Assembly (NCBI RefSeq): GCF_040829825.1
Contig: NZ_JBFOLH010000002.1
Direction: 5' to 3' (one strand)
Source of the DNA: Leadbetterella sp040829825
GTDB taxonomy: Bacteria; Bacteroidota; Bacteroidia; Cytophagales; Spirosomataceae
DNA: 64,000 nt
A program made the position numbers and the translations under genes. Under the pieces are notes generated by a model that was not told the DNA's origin, made no database searches, and was given only the letters and a program-made list of their open reading frames with translations. Shown here piece by piece: positions 27,327 through 36,307 of this stretch (position 1 is the stretch's first letter; each line of letters opens with the position of its first letter).

Positions 27327-27761
27327 CTACCCTTCGGTAACCTCTGTTTTCTGGTTAAGCAGCCAGAGGTCAAATTTCTCTATTTCATCGGCTACACTGT
27401 TGTAAATGAAGGTCATAAGCGCAATGTCATCGGCAAAACCTATCACCGGGAGAATATCGGGAATGAGGTCTATCGGCGAAAGAAAATAAATCATGCCGGC
27501 CAGGATGATCACCACGTTTTTGCCTTCCACATTCCGGTAACTTCCATTGGCATAGTGCCTTAAGAGAAGACCCATCGACTTGACACTGTCTTTTATTTTA
27601 CGGAACGGCGACTTGCCGCCTTCTGATTTCATTTTGGCAAAAACCGTACCCAGAAGTAAGATGATCCCTTTTGAGTTTTTGGATAAACGGCTGGCTTTAA
27701 GAAAAGAATTTTTAAAGAATACAGAACCGAGTATCGTTTTTAAGAAGCCTGTTTTTTTCAT
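27327..27761 (-). CDS. YkvA family (DUF1232) protein
   Basis: The 144-residue protein has a basic N-terminal half. The DUF1232 core follows: VVIILAGMIYFLSPIDLIPDILPVIGFADDIALM. Members are small membrane-associated proteins of unknown role. It is transcribed divergently from mdh; the promoter candidate at 27806-27835 interleaves with that of mdh. Confidence 0.88.
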   Translation of the reverse strand: MKKTGFLKTILGSVFFKNSFLKASRLSKNSKGIILLLGTVFAKMKSEGGKSPFRKIKDSVKSMGLLLRHYANGSYRNVEGKNVVIILAGMIYFLSPIDLIPDILPVIGFADDIALMTFIYNSVADEIEKFDLWLLNQKTEVTEG

Positions 27762-27805
27762 ATTTTACCTAAGTGAATTTTTTTCCGGTCAGAGCACGCA
27801 CCTTT

Positions 27806-27835
27806 CAAACATAAAAAACGAAAATCAAAGTTCAA
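27806..27835 (-). promoter_or_regulatory. Promoter of the ykvA-like gene (TTG-N19-TATGTTTG)
   Basis: On the minus strand TTG (27833-27835) and TATGTTTG (27806-27813) are spaced 19 bp apart, a good Bacteroidetes -33/-7 match. It is divergent from the mdh promoter. Confidence 0.55.
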
Positions 27836-27837
27836 TA

Positions 27838-27871
27838 TTGATAAGAAAATAAAAAAATAAAGATATTTTTG
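27838..27871 (+). promoter_or_regulatory. Promoter of mdh
   Basis: TATTTTTG (27864-27871) is a full -7 match, 38 bp before the ATG. TTG at 27838-27840 is a -33 candidate at a long spacing (23 bp). Confidence 0.5.
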
Positions 27872-27909
27872 TATAGTATTGTTCAACTTAAAAATTTTTC
27901 AATAACATA

Positions 27910-28839
27910 ATGAAAGTTACCATTATCGGAGCGGGAGCGGTTGGCGCAACAGCCGCTGATAACATAGCCCGGAAGGAAATTGCTTCTGAGGTTGTCATTC
28001 TTGACATCAAAGAAGGTTTTGCAGAAGGAAAAGCTATGGATCTCGCCCAGACGGCCTCTATAGAAGGCTTTGATACCCGTTTAACCGGGGTTACCGGCGA
28101 TTATTCCAAAACGGCAAAATCAGATGTGATCGTGGTGACTTCGGGTATCCCGCGCAAGCCGGGCATGACCCGCGAGGAGCTGATCGGTACCAATGCCCAG
28201 ATTGTAGGCGGCGTGGTACGGAATGCCCTGGAGGTTTCGCCCAAAGCGGTCATCATCATTGTTTCCAATCCTATGGATACCATGACCTACCTGACCTATA
28301 AGATTGCTGCTGAAATGGGGATTTCCAAGCGCAGGGTGATCGGTATGGGCGGAGCGCTCGACTCATCGCGTTTCCGTTACCGCCTGGGTGAAGCGCTTGG
28401 CGTAGCACAAAGTGACCTGCAGGGAATGGTGATCGGCGGCCACGGAGATACCACCATGATCCCGCTGACCCGTCTGGCTACCTGGAACAGCATCCCGGTA
28501 AGCCGGTTCCTGTCGGCTGAGCAGCTGAAAGAAGTTGCTGACAAAACCATGGTAGGCGGCGCTACGCTGACCGGCCTGCTGGGAACTTCAGCCTGGTATG
28601 CGCCGGGAGCGGCCATCGGGCAGGTGGTAGAGGCTATCCTGCGCGATGAAAAGAAAATTATTCCTTCCTGCGTTTACCTGAACGGAGAATACGGCCAGAA
28701 AGACATCTGTATGGGTGTGCCGGTGGTTATCGGCCGTAACGGCTGGGAGAGGATCGTAACGCTGCGTCTTTCTAACGAAGAAAAAGCGGCATTCGAGAAA
28801 TCAGCAGCGGCCGTTCGGGCCATGAATGCAGCTTTATAA
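27910..28839 (+). CDS. mdh: Malate dehydrogenase
   Basis: The 309-residue protein is of the LDH-like MDH type found in Bacteroidetes and Chlorobi. The NAD site is GAGAVGATAADNIA. Substrate arginines occur in SGIPRKPGMTREEL. SNPMDTMTYL and the catalytic His in VIGGHGDTTMIPL are present. It oxidises malate to oxaloacetate in the TCA cycle. It is monocistronic, with its own promoter and a strong bidirectional terminator. Confidence 0.97.
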   Translation: MKVTIIGAGAVGATAADNIARKEIASEVVILDIKEGFAEGKAMDLAQTASIEGFDTRLTGVTGDYSKTAKSDVIVVTSGIPRKPGMTREELIGTNAQIVGGVVRNALEVSPKAVIIIVSNPMDTMTYLTYKIAAEMGISKRRVIGMGGALDSSRFRYRLGEALGVAQSDLQGMVIGGHGDTTMIPLTRLATWNSIPVSRFLSAEQLKEVADKTMVGGATLTGLLGTSAWYAPGAAIGQVVEAILRDEKKIIPSCVYLNGEYGQKDICMGVPVVIGRNGWERIVTLRLSNEEKAAFEKSAAAVRAMNAAL

Positions 28840-28844
28840 AATGT

Positions 28845-28908
28845 AAAAAACGCAGATCAGCCGGAAAAAGAAGCCGTTAAGCTTCTCCGGGCCCGATCTG
28901 CGTTTTTT
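28845..28908. terminator. Bidirectional terminator between mdh and the lipoprotein gene
   Basis: AAAAAACGCAGATC (28845-28858) pairs with GATCTGCGTTTTTT (28895-28908). An inner stem AGAAGC/GCTTCT gives a long hairpin with T-runs in both directions. It reaches the stop codon of the minus-strand gene. Confidence 0.9.
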
Positions 28909-29387
28909 TATTTTTCAGGTCCGGTAGTAACCTGTGTTTTCGGTATAAATCGTAACCGCCGCTCATCTGCGGTACCTTTGTTCTGGCTGAGAATAATTTC
29001 CGTATTTTCAGCTTTATCAATATTCCATATATCACCGGTGCCGTTGGTGAGCACATCCTGATCACCGAAAATAATGGTCTTCCCGGTCAGGAAAAAGTAC
29101 AACTTCAGGTCTTCGTCCAGCCCGCTGCATTTTTTAGCGTTCTTCAGCCATCTGTAGATAGGGATCAGCTTATCTTCGCTTTCATCGCCTTTTGAGAAAA
29201 TAACGCTGTCATCGCTGTAGCAATCTTCCATTTTAGTGACATCGACCCCTGAAAAGAAGTTCTCGGCAATCAGCCATTCTTTTTGTTTTCCGCCGGTAAA
29301 CGTATCCATTGCCGACAGGCTCACCTCTTTTTTATCACAGGCAGAAGCCACCAATAGCAGAAAAGCAAAATACAGTACAGGTCTCAT
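28908..29387 (-). CDS. Small lipoprotein of unknown function
   Basis: The ATG at 29387 is chosen over a GTG two codons earlier. The 159-residue product has a lipoprotein signal (RPVLYFAFLLLVASAC, Cys followed by DKKE), so it is membrane-anchored. The body is acidic, with paired Cys residues (DCYSDD, KKCSGLDED). No family is recognised. It lies alone between two hairpin terminators. Confidence 0.7.
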   Translation of the reverse strand: MRPVLYFAFLLLVASACDKKEVSLSAMDTFTGGKQKEWLIAENFFSGVDVTKMEDCYSDDSVIFSKGDESEDKLIPIYRWLKNAKKCSGLDEDLKLYFFLTGKTIIFGDQDVLTNGTGDIWNIDKAENTEIILSQNKGTADERRLRFIPKTQVTTGPEK

Positions 29388-29412
29388 ATTCACACGTTGT
29401 TAATTTATAGAA

Positions 29413-29450
29413 CGAAAAAAACTCTGATTCTGGTAAATCAGAGTTTAAAA
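29413..29450 (-). terminator. Terminator of sucD
   Basis: AAACTCTGATT (29419-29429) pairs with AATCAGAGTTT (29436-29446) and is followed on the minus strand by a T-run. Confidence 0.88.
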
Positions 29451-29470
29451 ATTATGCCAAAGTTTGTTTT

Positions 29471-30346
29471 TTACTTTCCTAAAGCTTTCAACATGGTCTC
29501 ACCGATCTCTGCCGGAGAGTCTACTACGTGAATGCCGCACTCGCGCATGATGGCCATTTTGGCGGCAGCAGTGTCATCAGCACCCCCGATGATAGCCCCG
29601 GCATGCCCCATTCTTCTTCCTTTGGGAGCGGTCTGGCCGGCAATAAAGCCTACCACCGGTTTTTTATTTCCGGTTTCCCTGATGTAGCGGGCGGCTTCTG
29701 CTTCCATGCCTCCGCCGATCTCACCGATCATGACAATACCTTCTGTTTCGGGGTCATTCATCAGCATTTCCACGGCCTGCTTGGTGGTGGTTCCGATGAT
29801 GGGGTCACCGCCGATACCGATGGCCGTGGTCTGGCCCAGGCCTGCTTTGGTCAGCTGGTCTACGGCTTCGTAGGTCAGCGTACCCGACTTGGAAACCACA
29901 CCGATGGTGCCTTTTTTGAAGATAAAGCCGGGCATGATCCCTACTTTAGCTTCTTCAGCGGTGATAATACCGGGACAGTTCGGCCCGATAAGCGTGGTGT
30001 TATAGGCAGAAATGAAAGATTTGGCTTTTACCATATCTTTTGTAGGAATACCTTCTGTGATACAAACAATTACTTTGATACCTGCCTGAGCGGCTTCCAT
30101 AATGGCATCTGCAGCAAACCCGGGCGGTACAAAAATGATCGAAACATCTGCTCCGGTTTCTTTAACAGCTTCTTCAACAGTATTGAATACAGGTCGGTCC
30201 AGGTGAGTTTGTCCTCCTTTTCCCGGAGTAACGCCTCCCACCACATTTGTGCCGTACTCGATCATTTGGCCTGCATGAAATGTTCCTTCCGAGCCGGTGA
30301 AGCCCTGTACTATTACCTTCGAATTTTTGTTTACAAGAATACTCAT
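29471..30346 (-). CDS. sucD: Succinyl-CoA synthetase alpha subunit
   Basis: The 291-residue protein has the CoA-binding N-terminal domain (VIVQGFTGSEGTFHAGQMI, GGVTPGKGGQTH), LIGPNCPGIIT and the phosphohistidine loop MGHAGAIIGG. It forms succinyl-CoA or succinate plus NTP in the TCA cycle. sucC is not adjacent; a separate sucD is common in Bacteroidetes. It has its own promoter and terminator. Confidence 0.97.
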   Translation of the reverse strand: MSILVNKNSKVIVQGFTGSEGTFHAGQMIEYGTNVVGGVTPGKGGQTHLDRPVFNTVEEAVKETGADVSIIFVPPGFAADAIMEAAQAGIKVIVCITEGIPTKDMVKAKSFISAYNTTLIGPNCPGIITAEEAKVGIMPGFIFKKGTIGVVSKSGTLTYEAVDQLTKAGLGQTTAIGIGGDPIIGTTTKQAVEMLMNDPETEGIVMIGEIGGGMEAEAARYIRETGNKKPVVGFIAGQTAPKGRRMGHAGAIIGGADDTAAAKMAIMRECGIHVVDSPAEIGETMLKALGK

Positions 30347-30403
30347 TTTTTACTTGGTTTGACAGATGTCGGTTTTAGAAATTCCAAAGTTTATAAAATC
30401 GTC

Positions 30404-30435
30404 CAAATGTACCTCTCAAATTAGAAAAATACAAA
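30404..30435 (-). promoter_or_regulatory. Promoter of sucD (TTTG-N20-TACATTTG)
   Basis: On the minus strand TTTG (30432-30435) is 20 bp from TACATTTG (30404-30411), a full match to the Bacteroidetes consensus. The -7 ends 57 bp before the sucD ATG. Confidence 0.65.
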
Positions 30436-30450
30436 TTCTCATCCGGGAAA

Positions 30451-31722
30451 TCAGAGACCGAAGGCTTCTTTTACCTTGTCTACGTAGTCAAGCTTCTCCC
30501 AGGTGAAAAGCTCTACTTCAAGCTCTGTACGCTGACCGGCATTTTCAAATACCTTCTTCACTGTTTTCGGTTCTCTTCCCATGTGGCCGTAAGCGGCGGT
30601 TTCGGAGTAGATGGGTGTACGCAGCTTCAGGCGTTGCTCAATGGCATAGGGGCGAAGGTCGAAGATCTTCTCCACCACACGTGCAATTTCGCCGTCGGTC
30701 AGGTTCACTTTTGAGGTACCGTAAGTGTTCACAAACAGGCCGCAGGGCTGTGCTACGCCAATGGCATAGGAAACCTGCACCAGCACTTCGTCACAAACGC
30801 CTGCCGCTACCAGGTTTTTGGCAATATGACGGGTGGCATAGGCCGCTGAACGGTCTACTTTTGAAGGGTCTTTCCCGGAGAAGGCACCTCCGCCGTGAGC
30901 TCCTTTGCCGCCATAGGTATCCACGATGATCTTCCGGCCGGTCAGGCCCGAGTCGCCGTGCGGTCCGCCGATCACAAATTTACCGGTAGGGTTAATGTGG
31001 TAGGTGATGTCATCGGTGAAAAGAGGCCGGAGTTCCGGCTTCAGACGGGCTTTTACCCGCGGGATAACAATATTGATCATGTCAGCCTTGATACGGGCCA
31101 GCATTTCTTCGTCTCCGGCAAAATCATCGTGCTGGGTAGAGATCACAATGGTGTCAATGCGCTGCGGACGGTTGTCGTCGGCATATTCAATGGTTACCTG
31201 CGACTTGGTGTCGGGGCGGAGATAGGTGATTTCCTTGTTCTCTCTTCTTACCGCGGCAATTTCCTGCAGTATTTTATGGGAAAGATCCAGCGCCAGCGGC
31301 ATGTAATTTTCCGTCTCGCGGGTAGCATACCCGAACATCATTCCCTGGTCACCGGCACCCTGGGCATTGGCTCTGGCTTCGAAATCATCGTCCGACTTCC
31401 GGTCTACTCCCTGGTTGATGTCCTGCGACTGCTCATGGATAGCTGAAATAATACCGCACGAGTTGGCTTCAAACATATATTCAGCCTTGGTATAGCCGAT
31501 TTTCCGGATCACATCGCGGGCAATCGACTGCACATCCAGGTAGGTGGAGGTGTTCACTTCACCCGCCAGCACCACCAGCCCGGTAGTTACCAGGGTTTCA
31601 CAGGCTACTTTGGAATTCGGGTCGAAGGCCAGGAAATGATCGATCAGCGCATCGGATATCTGGTCAGCAACTTTGTCGGGATGCCCTTCGGAAACAGATT
31701 CCGAAGTAAATAAATATGCCAT
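30451..31722 (-). CDS. metK: S-adenosylmethionine synthetase
   Basis: The ATG at 31722 (AYLFTSESVSEGHPDKVAD) is the conserved MetK start; the 12 extra upstream codons are not family sequence. The product has 423 residues. The methionine-binding GHPDK, ATP motif GAGDQGMMFGYA and P-loop-like GGGAFSGKDPSKVDRS are present. It makes SAM from methionine and ATP. I looked for a SAM riboswitch in the 250-bp upstream region and found none. Confidence 0.97.
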   Translation of the reverse strand: MAYLFTSESVSEGHPDKVADQISDALIDHFLAFDPNSKVACETLVTTGLVVLAGEVNTSTYLDVQSIARDVIRKIGYTKAEYMFEANSCGIISAIHEQSQDINQGVDRKSDDDFEARANAQGAGDQGMMFGYATRETENYMPLALDLSHKILQEIAAVRRENKEITYLRPDTKSQVTIEYADDNRPQRIDTIVISTQHDDFAGDEEMLARIKADMINIVIPRVKARLKPELRPLFTDDITYHINPTGKFVIGGPHGDSGLTGRKIIVDTYGGKGAHGGGAFSGKDPSKVDRSAAYATRHIAKNLVAAGVCDEVLVQVSYAIGVAQPCGLFVNTYGTSKVNLTDGEIARVVEKIFDLRPYAIEQRLKLRTPIYSETAAYGHMGREPKTVKKVFENAGQRTELEVELFTWEKLDYVDKVKEAFGL

Positions 31723-31888
31723 AGTTAAGATGTAATTTATGTCACGATTGCCTGCCACATACCCGCAGGAATACGAGGGAGCAAATTTGGTGATTTTTTT
31801 TGTTACTTGAAATAGTATTAGTTAATTAATCTTGTTAACTGTGTTATAATAGATGATTTATCTGCTATTTCTTTGTCTATTAGATAAA

Positions 31889-31923
31889 ACAGCTATCAGC
31901 TGTCAGCCTTCAGCTGTTGGCCT
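31889..31923. repeat. Heptanucleotide array, 4-5 units (TCAGCTG family)
   Basis: Units ACAGCTA, TCAGCTG, TCAGCCT, TCAGCTG, TTGGCCT follow with an exact 7-bp step. It lies in the spacer between lipA (3' end) and metK (5' side). The same family recurs at 52238. Confidence 0.8.
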
Positions 31924-31973
31924 TTATAGCTTCCGGAGAACTCTGTTTATGGGTATTTTATAAAACTGACAGC

Positions 31974-32831
31974 TTACACATTCACGTGTCTTTCCGAGTG
32001 GTAGGAAGAACGTACCAGCGGGCCCGATTCTACATACTTTATTCCTCTTTTAAGGCCTTCCACCCGGTATTCTTCAAACAGGTCGGGGTGAATAAATTCA
32101 ATGACCTCGTGGTGCATTTTGGTAGGCTGGAGGTATTGTCCCAGCGTGAGAATGTCACAACCCACCCGGGCCAGGTCGTCCATGGCTTCAAATACTTCTT
32201 CCTTTTTCTCGCCAAAGCCCAGCATGATACCGGTTTTGGTACGTTTCCCGTATTCTTTGGTGCGCCTGATCTGCTCCAGGCTCCGGTCGTATTTGGCCTG
32301 GGGACGTATCTTGCGGTAGAAGCTTCGTACGGTTTCCATGTTGTGAGAAACCACTTCCTGGCCGGCCGAGATCATCCTGTACAGGGCATCCCAGTCGCTT
32401 TTGGTATCGGGAATCAGCGTTTCAATGGTGGTTTTCGGAGAGAGCGCTTTGGTTTTTACCACGGTCTGGTACCAGATCTCGGCTCCTTTGTCTTTCAGCT
32501 CGTCGCGGTTGACTGACGTGATTACCGCATGTTTCACGCCCATGGTATGAATGGCTTCCGCTACTCTTTCGGGCTCGGCGGTATCGTATTCGGTAGGGCG
32601 CCCGGTGGCTACGGCGCAGAAGTTACAGCTGCGGGTACATACGTTGCCGAGAATCATAAAAGTAGCTGTCCCTTCGCCCCAGCATTCGCCCATATTGGGG
32701 CAGTTTCCGCTCTGGCAGATGGTATGAAGCTTGTTATTATCGACTATTTCCCGAACCTTCCTGTAATTTTCTCCGATAGGTAATTTAACACGTAGCCAGT
32801 CAGGTCTTTTTTTCCTTTCAATCAATTCCAT
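31974..32831 (-). CDS. lipA: Lipoyl synthase
   Basis: The ATG at 32831 (MELIERKKRPDWLRVKLP) is preferred; it overlaps the upstream stop by 14 bp. The product has 285 residues. The auxiliary cluster motif is CQSGNCPNMGEC, the radical-SAM motif is CTRSCNFC, and the C-terminal RSSYHSER carries the serine ligand. It inserts sulfur into protein-bound octanoyl groups. It appears translationally coupled to the preceding outer-membrane protein gene. Confidence 0.97.
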   Translation of the reverse strand: MELIERKKRPDWLRVKLPIGENYRKVREIVDNNKLHTICQSGNCPNMGECWGEGTATFMILGNVCTRSCNFCAVATGRPTEYDTAEPERVAEAIHTMGVKHAVITSVNRDELKDKGAEIWYQTVVKTKALSPKTTIETLIPDTKSDWDALYRMISAGQEVVSHNMETVRSFYRKIRPQAKYDRSLEQIRRTKEYGKRTKTGIMLGFGEKKEEVFEAMDDLARVGCDILTLGQYLQPTKMHHEVIEFIHPDLFEEYRVEGLKRGIKYVESGPLVRSSYHSERHVNV

Positions 32832-33579
32832 TGCCAGCGTCTTTCTTCTTGACGATCGATTTATTTCCAAAATACAAAGTTAGGTAAACACTGACAAAGG
32901 TCTGCGGATTATCGGAGAAAGTTGAAGCCAGTATTTCAGGTTTTTTAAAAAACGACTCCACCGTGGTGCCGATCTCCAGCCCGGTGACATTGTCGTTAAA
33001 GGTGTTAATGTCAATGTTGGCTGCAATTTTGGCGTGCAGGCCGGGCGTAAATTTCATTCCGCGGAAACCGTTTTTAAGTATGCCGCCCACGCCCACGATA
33101 TTTCCTTTGATATTGGGATCAAACTGCACAAAGGCGTTATTGTCTTCGTACCTGACGTAGTAAGGTTTCAGGAAGCCCAGGCTGGGACCTGCTGCAAAGA
33201 TCAGGCTTAGCCCGATGTTACTATCGCGTGTTTTTTGAAAAACGGCATATTCCCGGCCGTATTCCGGTCGTACCGAGAAGAGGTAATTGCGTTTCCCTAT
33301 GGTAAACTTGGGCCCGAAACCTGTAAACCGGCTGTATTCCCTCGGGTTTTTCAGGTTAACGGCTTCTATGGCCAGGTACCGGTAAACGGTTTTGTTTTTT
33401 CGTACCGAAACGGGGGTGGAGCTCCTGACCACCACGCCGCCGATGAGGCTGGTGAAATTACTGGTGGTGGCACCGAAAGCGAGGGTTTTGGTATCTATGC
33501 TTTCTTCCTCCTCTTTTTGCGCAAAAGACGGCCAGGCCAGCGTGATGATCCATAAGGAAGTAAGTATTTTTTTTAACAT
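32818..33579 (-). CDS. Outer-membrane beta-barrel-like protein of unknown function
   Basis: The 253-residue protein has a signal peptide (LKKILTSLWIITLAWPSFAQ). The body has alternating polar/hydrophobic strands with many aromatic and glycine residues, ending in TFVSVYLTLYFGNKSIV. This fits a small beta-barrel, though no family is recognised. It is the first gene of a two-gene unit with lipA. Confidence 0.65.
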   Translation of the reverse strand: MLKKILTSLWIITLAWPSFAQKEEEESIDTKTLAFGATTSNFTSLIGGVVVRSSTPVSVRKNKTVYRYLAIEAVNLKNPREYSRFTGFGPKFTIGKRNYLFSVRPEYGREYAVFQKTRDSNIGLSLIFAAGPSLGFLKPYYVRYEDNNAFVQFDPNIKGNIVGVGGILKNGFRGMKFTPGLHAKIAANIDINTFNDNVTGLEIGTTVESFFKKPEILASTFSDNPQTFVSVYLTLYFGNKSIVKKKDAGNGID

Positions 33580-33792
33580 TTTAGCACCCGATGAATAAGT
33601 AAAAATAGATTTTTATCGCTTAAAGTACTAACGATCCGGAAGAATAATTTGTTCTAATGCACATCCTGTTTTAATTTTGGTCACGAATCCATTTTACCAT
33701 TACCTCATGTATCACAACAAAACGGGGGTTGAACGAGAGATTGTAACCGTGGCCTGCTGATACAATGCATTCAACCGAAGCGGCTGCTATTA

Positions 33793-34416
33793 TTAAAGGG
33801 GAACTACGATTTTAAGAGCTTTATTATTCCCGAGCTTTTGTTTGTTGAACAGGTTCCTATGCTTAAAGATCAGGATATTGCCTGCGCCCACAATGGGCGC
33901 TATCCACAGGAAATCTTTGTTTTTGTGGGGCGGGTTATTGTACAGCCCCCAGTCAAGCAGGGCCATGGGAACAAACGGGCCCATGCTGAGTAAGCCGGTC
34001 TTCAGCACACCCCCCCGTTTGTATTTGTACACCGAGCTGACCTCATCGGACCGAAAGCTCAGCTGCTCCATTCTCCGGGCCGACCCGTCGTATTTGTAAA
34101 TGGTAAACGTGCTGTCTTCAATGAAGGCCAGGTCTTCTTCAAAATACCGTCCGTCGCGGGTTTTGAACCGGAAAACATCTCCCTCAAAATAGCGCCACCT
34201 TTTCCCGTTCCGGTAATTGGCCACGACCATGAAAGGGGTTTTGGTGGTGATGGCCTTGTACGATTTGGGGTCGTTTTTACGGAGTAGCTCGTCAACGCCC
34301 AGCGCGGTTCTTTTGTGGGGCTCCTTTCCCAGGTTCAGGTCTTCGGTGTTTTGCGCGAAGCAGCCGGGCGCACGAAAAAAGCAGCTGACGGCAATAAGGA
34401 CAAGTATTTTTTTCAT
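33793..34416 (-). CDS. Secreted hypothetical protein
   Basis: The 207-residue protein has a signal peptide (KKILVLIAVSCFFRAPGCFAQ). The mature part has a basic, aromatic-rich core (PFMVVANYRNGKRWRYFEGDVFRFKTRDGRYFEED) and a late hydrophobic stretch (GLLSMGPFVPMALLDWGLY). The start overlaps the DUF502 stop (ATGA), so the two are coupled. No family is recognised. Confidence 0.65.
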   Translation of the reverse strand: MKKILVLIAVSCFFRAPGCFAQNTEDLNLGKEPHKRTALGVDELLRKNDPKSYKAITTKTPFMVVANYRNGKRWRYFEGDVFRFKTRDGRYFEEDLAFIEDSTFTIYKYDGSARRMEQLSFRSDEVSSVYKYKRGGVLKTGLLSMGPFVPMALLDWGLYNNPPHKNKDFLWIAPIVGAGNILIFKHRNLFNKQKLGNNKALKIVVPL

Positions 34417-35030
34417 GGCTGTTTTACCTCACTGATGGATACACCGCCGGATATAGCCATTTTCATTAACTCTGTGCTGGGTACGTTCAGGATCTCCACA
34501 TTCTCACGGGATACAATAAACGTCTGGCCTGAAATGGCGTACCCGTGCGGGCAGTAGACCGACACCATGTCAGGCAGGTTGAATATGTCCAGGTTTTCCT
34601 GGGTCAGAAATCCCATTTTCTTTACTACAGGATGATAGTTTATAGTAACCAGCACACCGGTGGTGAACTTTTTCTTTTCTCCTAAGAACGCAGAAATAAG
34701 ATCTTTAGTGGCTGAATAGAAAATTTTTACAATCGGCAGGTTGGTGAGCTTTTCTTCCAGCCAGTTCTGGATAGTGAAAGGCAGGATACGGGTGAACAGC
34801 AGGCCGATAAAGGCTGTACCGCCCACCACGATGAGGAAGCCGAGCCCCGGGATAAAGAATTTTTTATTGGGATCAGACCAGCTCTCAAACTGTATTCTTC
34901 CGAGGCTGTCTACGAAATCAAAAGCCGAGAAAAGAATGAGAACGGTGATGCCCACCGGGGCTATAAAAACAAGCCCGCGCAGAAAATAAGAGGCAAGCCT
35001 GTTGAATAAATATCGTACTGTATTTCCCAT
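34413..35030 (-). CDS. DUF502 family membrane protein
   Basis: The 205-residue protein has two membrane segments (residues ~13-34 and ~58-80). The DUF502 pattern follows: FYSATKDLISAFLGEKKKFTTGVLV, GFLTQE and VYCPHGYAISGQTFIV. The function is unknown. A -7 candidate TAATTTTG (minus strand, 35068-35075) lies upstream. It precedes and overlaps the secreted protein gene by 4 bp. Confidence 0.88.
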   Translation of the reverse strand: MGNTVRYLFNRLASYFLRGLVFIAPVGITVLILFSAFDFVDSLGRIQFESWSDPNKKFFIPGLGFLIVVGGTAFIGLLFTRILPFTIQNWLEEKLTNLPIVKIFYSATKDLISAFLGEKKKFTTGVLVTINYHPVVKKMGFLTQENLDIFNLPDMVSVYCPHGYAISGQTFIVSRENVEILNVPSTELMKMAISGGVSISEVKQP

Positions 35031-35151
35031 AGCGCAAAACCGGGGTGGAGAAGTGTTATTTCAGGTCCAAAATTAAGGTTTTATTTTGAGACCGCGTTAT
35101 CCGGCTTCCTGAATAAGTTTATGACCGCGGCAAACTTCGGGCGGAAAAGAT

Positions 35152-35181
35152 TTTGAGAAATTGCGGGGTGAGGTAAATTTG
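35152..35181 (+). promoter_or_regulatory. Promoter of the SDR gene (TTTG-N18-TAAATTTG)
   Basis: TTTG (35152-35155) and TAAATTTG (35174-35181) are spaced 18 bp apart; the -7 ends 26 bp before the ATG. Confidence 0.5.
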
Positions 35182-35207
35182 CGGTCAGTAAACAGCGCAA
35201 AATAAAA

Positions 35208-35987
35208 ATGAACCTGGATCTGAGAAACCTGACGGCCCTGGTATGTGGCAGTACAGCCGGAATCGGAAAAGCCATTGCCACAGAGCTGGCCCTTTTGGGT
35301 GCCAACTGTATATTGATGGCCCGAAACGAGGAAAAACTGAAAGCTGCCGTGGCAGAGCTGGCCCGGCAGGGAGAGCAGCAGCACAGCTACCGGGTGGCCG
35401 ATTTCAGCGATGTCGCCCGGGTGAAGGCGGCGGCAGAAAGCATAGAAGGGCCTGTGCATATCCTGATTAACAATACCGGCGGACCCCGTGGAGGAGCGCT
35501 TCTGGATGCCGATGACGCGCAGTTCCTGGAGGCGTTCAGCCAGCATGTGATCTGTAACCAGCTGCTTGCCCGGATTTTTACCGGAGGCATGAAAGCAGCC
35601 GGCTACGGACGGATCGTGAATGTGATCTCCACTTCGGTCAAAATCCCCCTGAAAGGACTGGGCGTGAGCAATACCATCCGCGGCGCTACGGCATCATGGG
35701 CCAAAACGCTGTCGAATGAGCTGGCCCCTTTCGGTATAACGGTGAATAACGTGCTGCCCGGCTTTACGGAGACGGACCGGCTCGAAAGCCTGATCGCCGG
35801 TAATGCGGCGGCGAAAAATAGCACCCCCGAAGAAGTGGCGGCCGGCATGCGGTCTGAGGTGCCTTTGGGGAGGTTCGGCCGGCCGGAAGAGATAGCCGCA
35901 CTGGCCGCATTTCTTTGTACCCCGGCGGCTTCCTACATCACCGGGGCGAGCATCCGGGCCGACGGCGGAAGAACAGGAAGTATTTGA
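35208..35987 (+). CDS. SDR-family protein with altered catalytic tetrad
   Basis: The 259-residue protein has a Rossmann fold. The cofactor loop is CGSTAGIGKAIA, with ARNEEKL after strand 2 suggesting NADP, and the central motif is NNTGGP instead of NNAG. At the active site the usual YxxxK is SNTIR (residues near 153-157), so both Tyr and Lys are missing; the Ser in NVISTSV is kept. The C-terminal GITVNNVLPGFTETD and GASIRADGG are normal. It resembles the BKR-like divergent SDR subgroup. The reaction is unknown and the SDR mechanism unlikely. Confidence 0.85.
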   Translation: MNLDLRNLTALVCGSTAGIGKAIATELALLGANCILMARNEEKLKAAVAELARQGEQQHSYRVADFSDVARVKAAAESIEGPVHILINNTGGPRGGALLDADDAQFLEAFSQHVICNQLLARIFTGGMKAAGYGRIVNVISTSVKIPLKGLGVSNTIRGATASWAKTLSNELAPFGITVNNVLPGFTETDRLESLIAGNAAAKNSTPEEVAAGMRSEVPLGRFGRPEEIAALAAFLCTPAASYITGASIRADGGRTGSI

Positions 35988-36307
35988 CGGCTGCCCTGTA
36001 CAGATTGAATGAATATTCTACTGTTTTGCTATTTAACAAAATAGTAATACTGCTTTTTATAGGAATTGTCAAAAAAAATATTCAATTTGTCATGATTTTA
36101 AGAATTTTGCCCTGTACCCGGTAAAAGATGTAGTGATAATGAGCAAAGAGCTTTACTCTTGAAAAAGCAAAATAAAAGAAAGAATTAATTGGTTAATGAA
36201 AGGAAAAGCATGGTCATTACGACTATGCTTTTTTTCGTACCGGGGAATGACGAATATCATAAACCGGTACCCGGAAATGATGTATCTTTCCGAAAAGTTT
36301 AAGTGCG
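35988..36307. other. 320-bp intergenic region upstream of the universal stress protein
   Basis: This AT-rich spacer has no supportable gene. It contains a terminator-like hairpin (36203-36233), an inverted repeat GTACCGG/CCGGTAC near 36237-36270, and TATCTTTC close to 36285, which could be a weak -7 for the downstream gene. Confidence 0.5.
36203..36233 (+). terminator. Terminator-like hairpin 75 bp upstream of the stress gene
   Basis: AAAGCAT-G-GTC and GAC-T-ATGCTTT pair with one mismatch, followed by a T-run. It is ~215 bp after the SDR stop, so it may end SDR transcription or a small RNA. Confidence 0.6.

Noticed and set aside
31723..31973. SAM riboswitch upstream of metK
   Set aside because: I found no conserved SAM-I or SAM-II core; only an AT-rich spacer and a heptad array.
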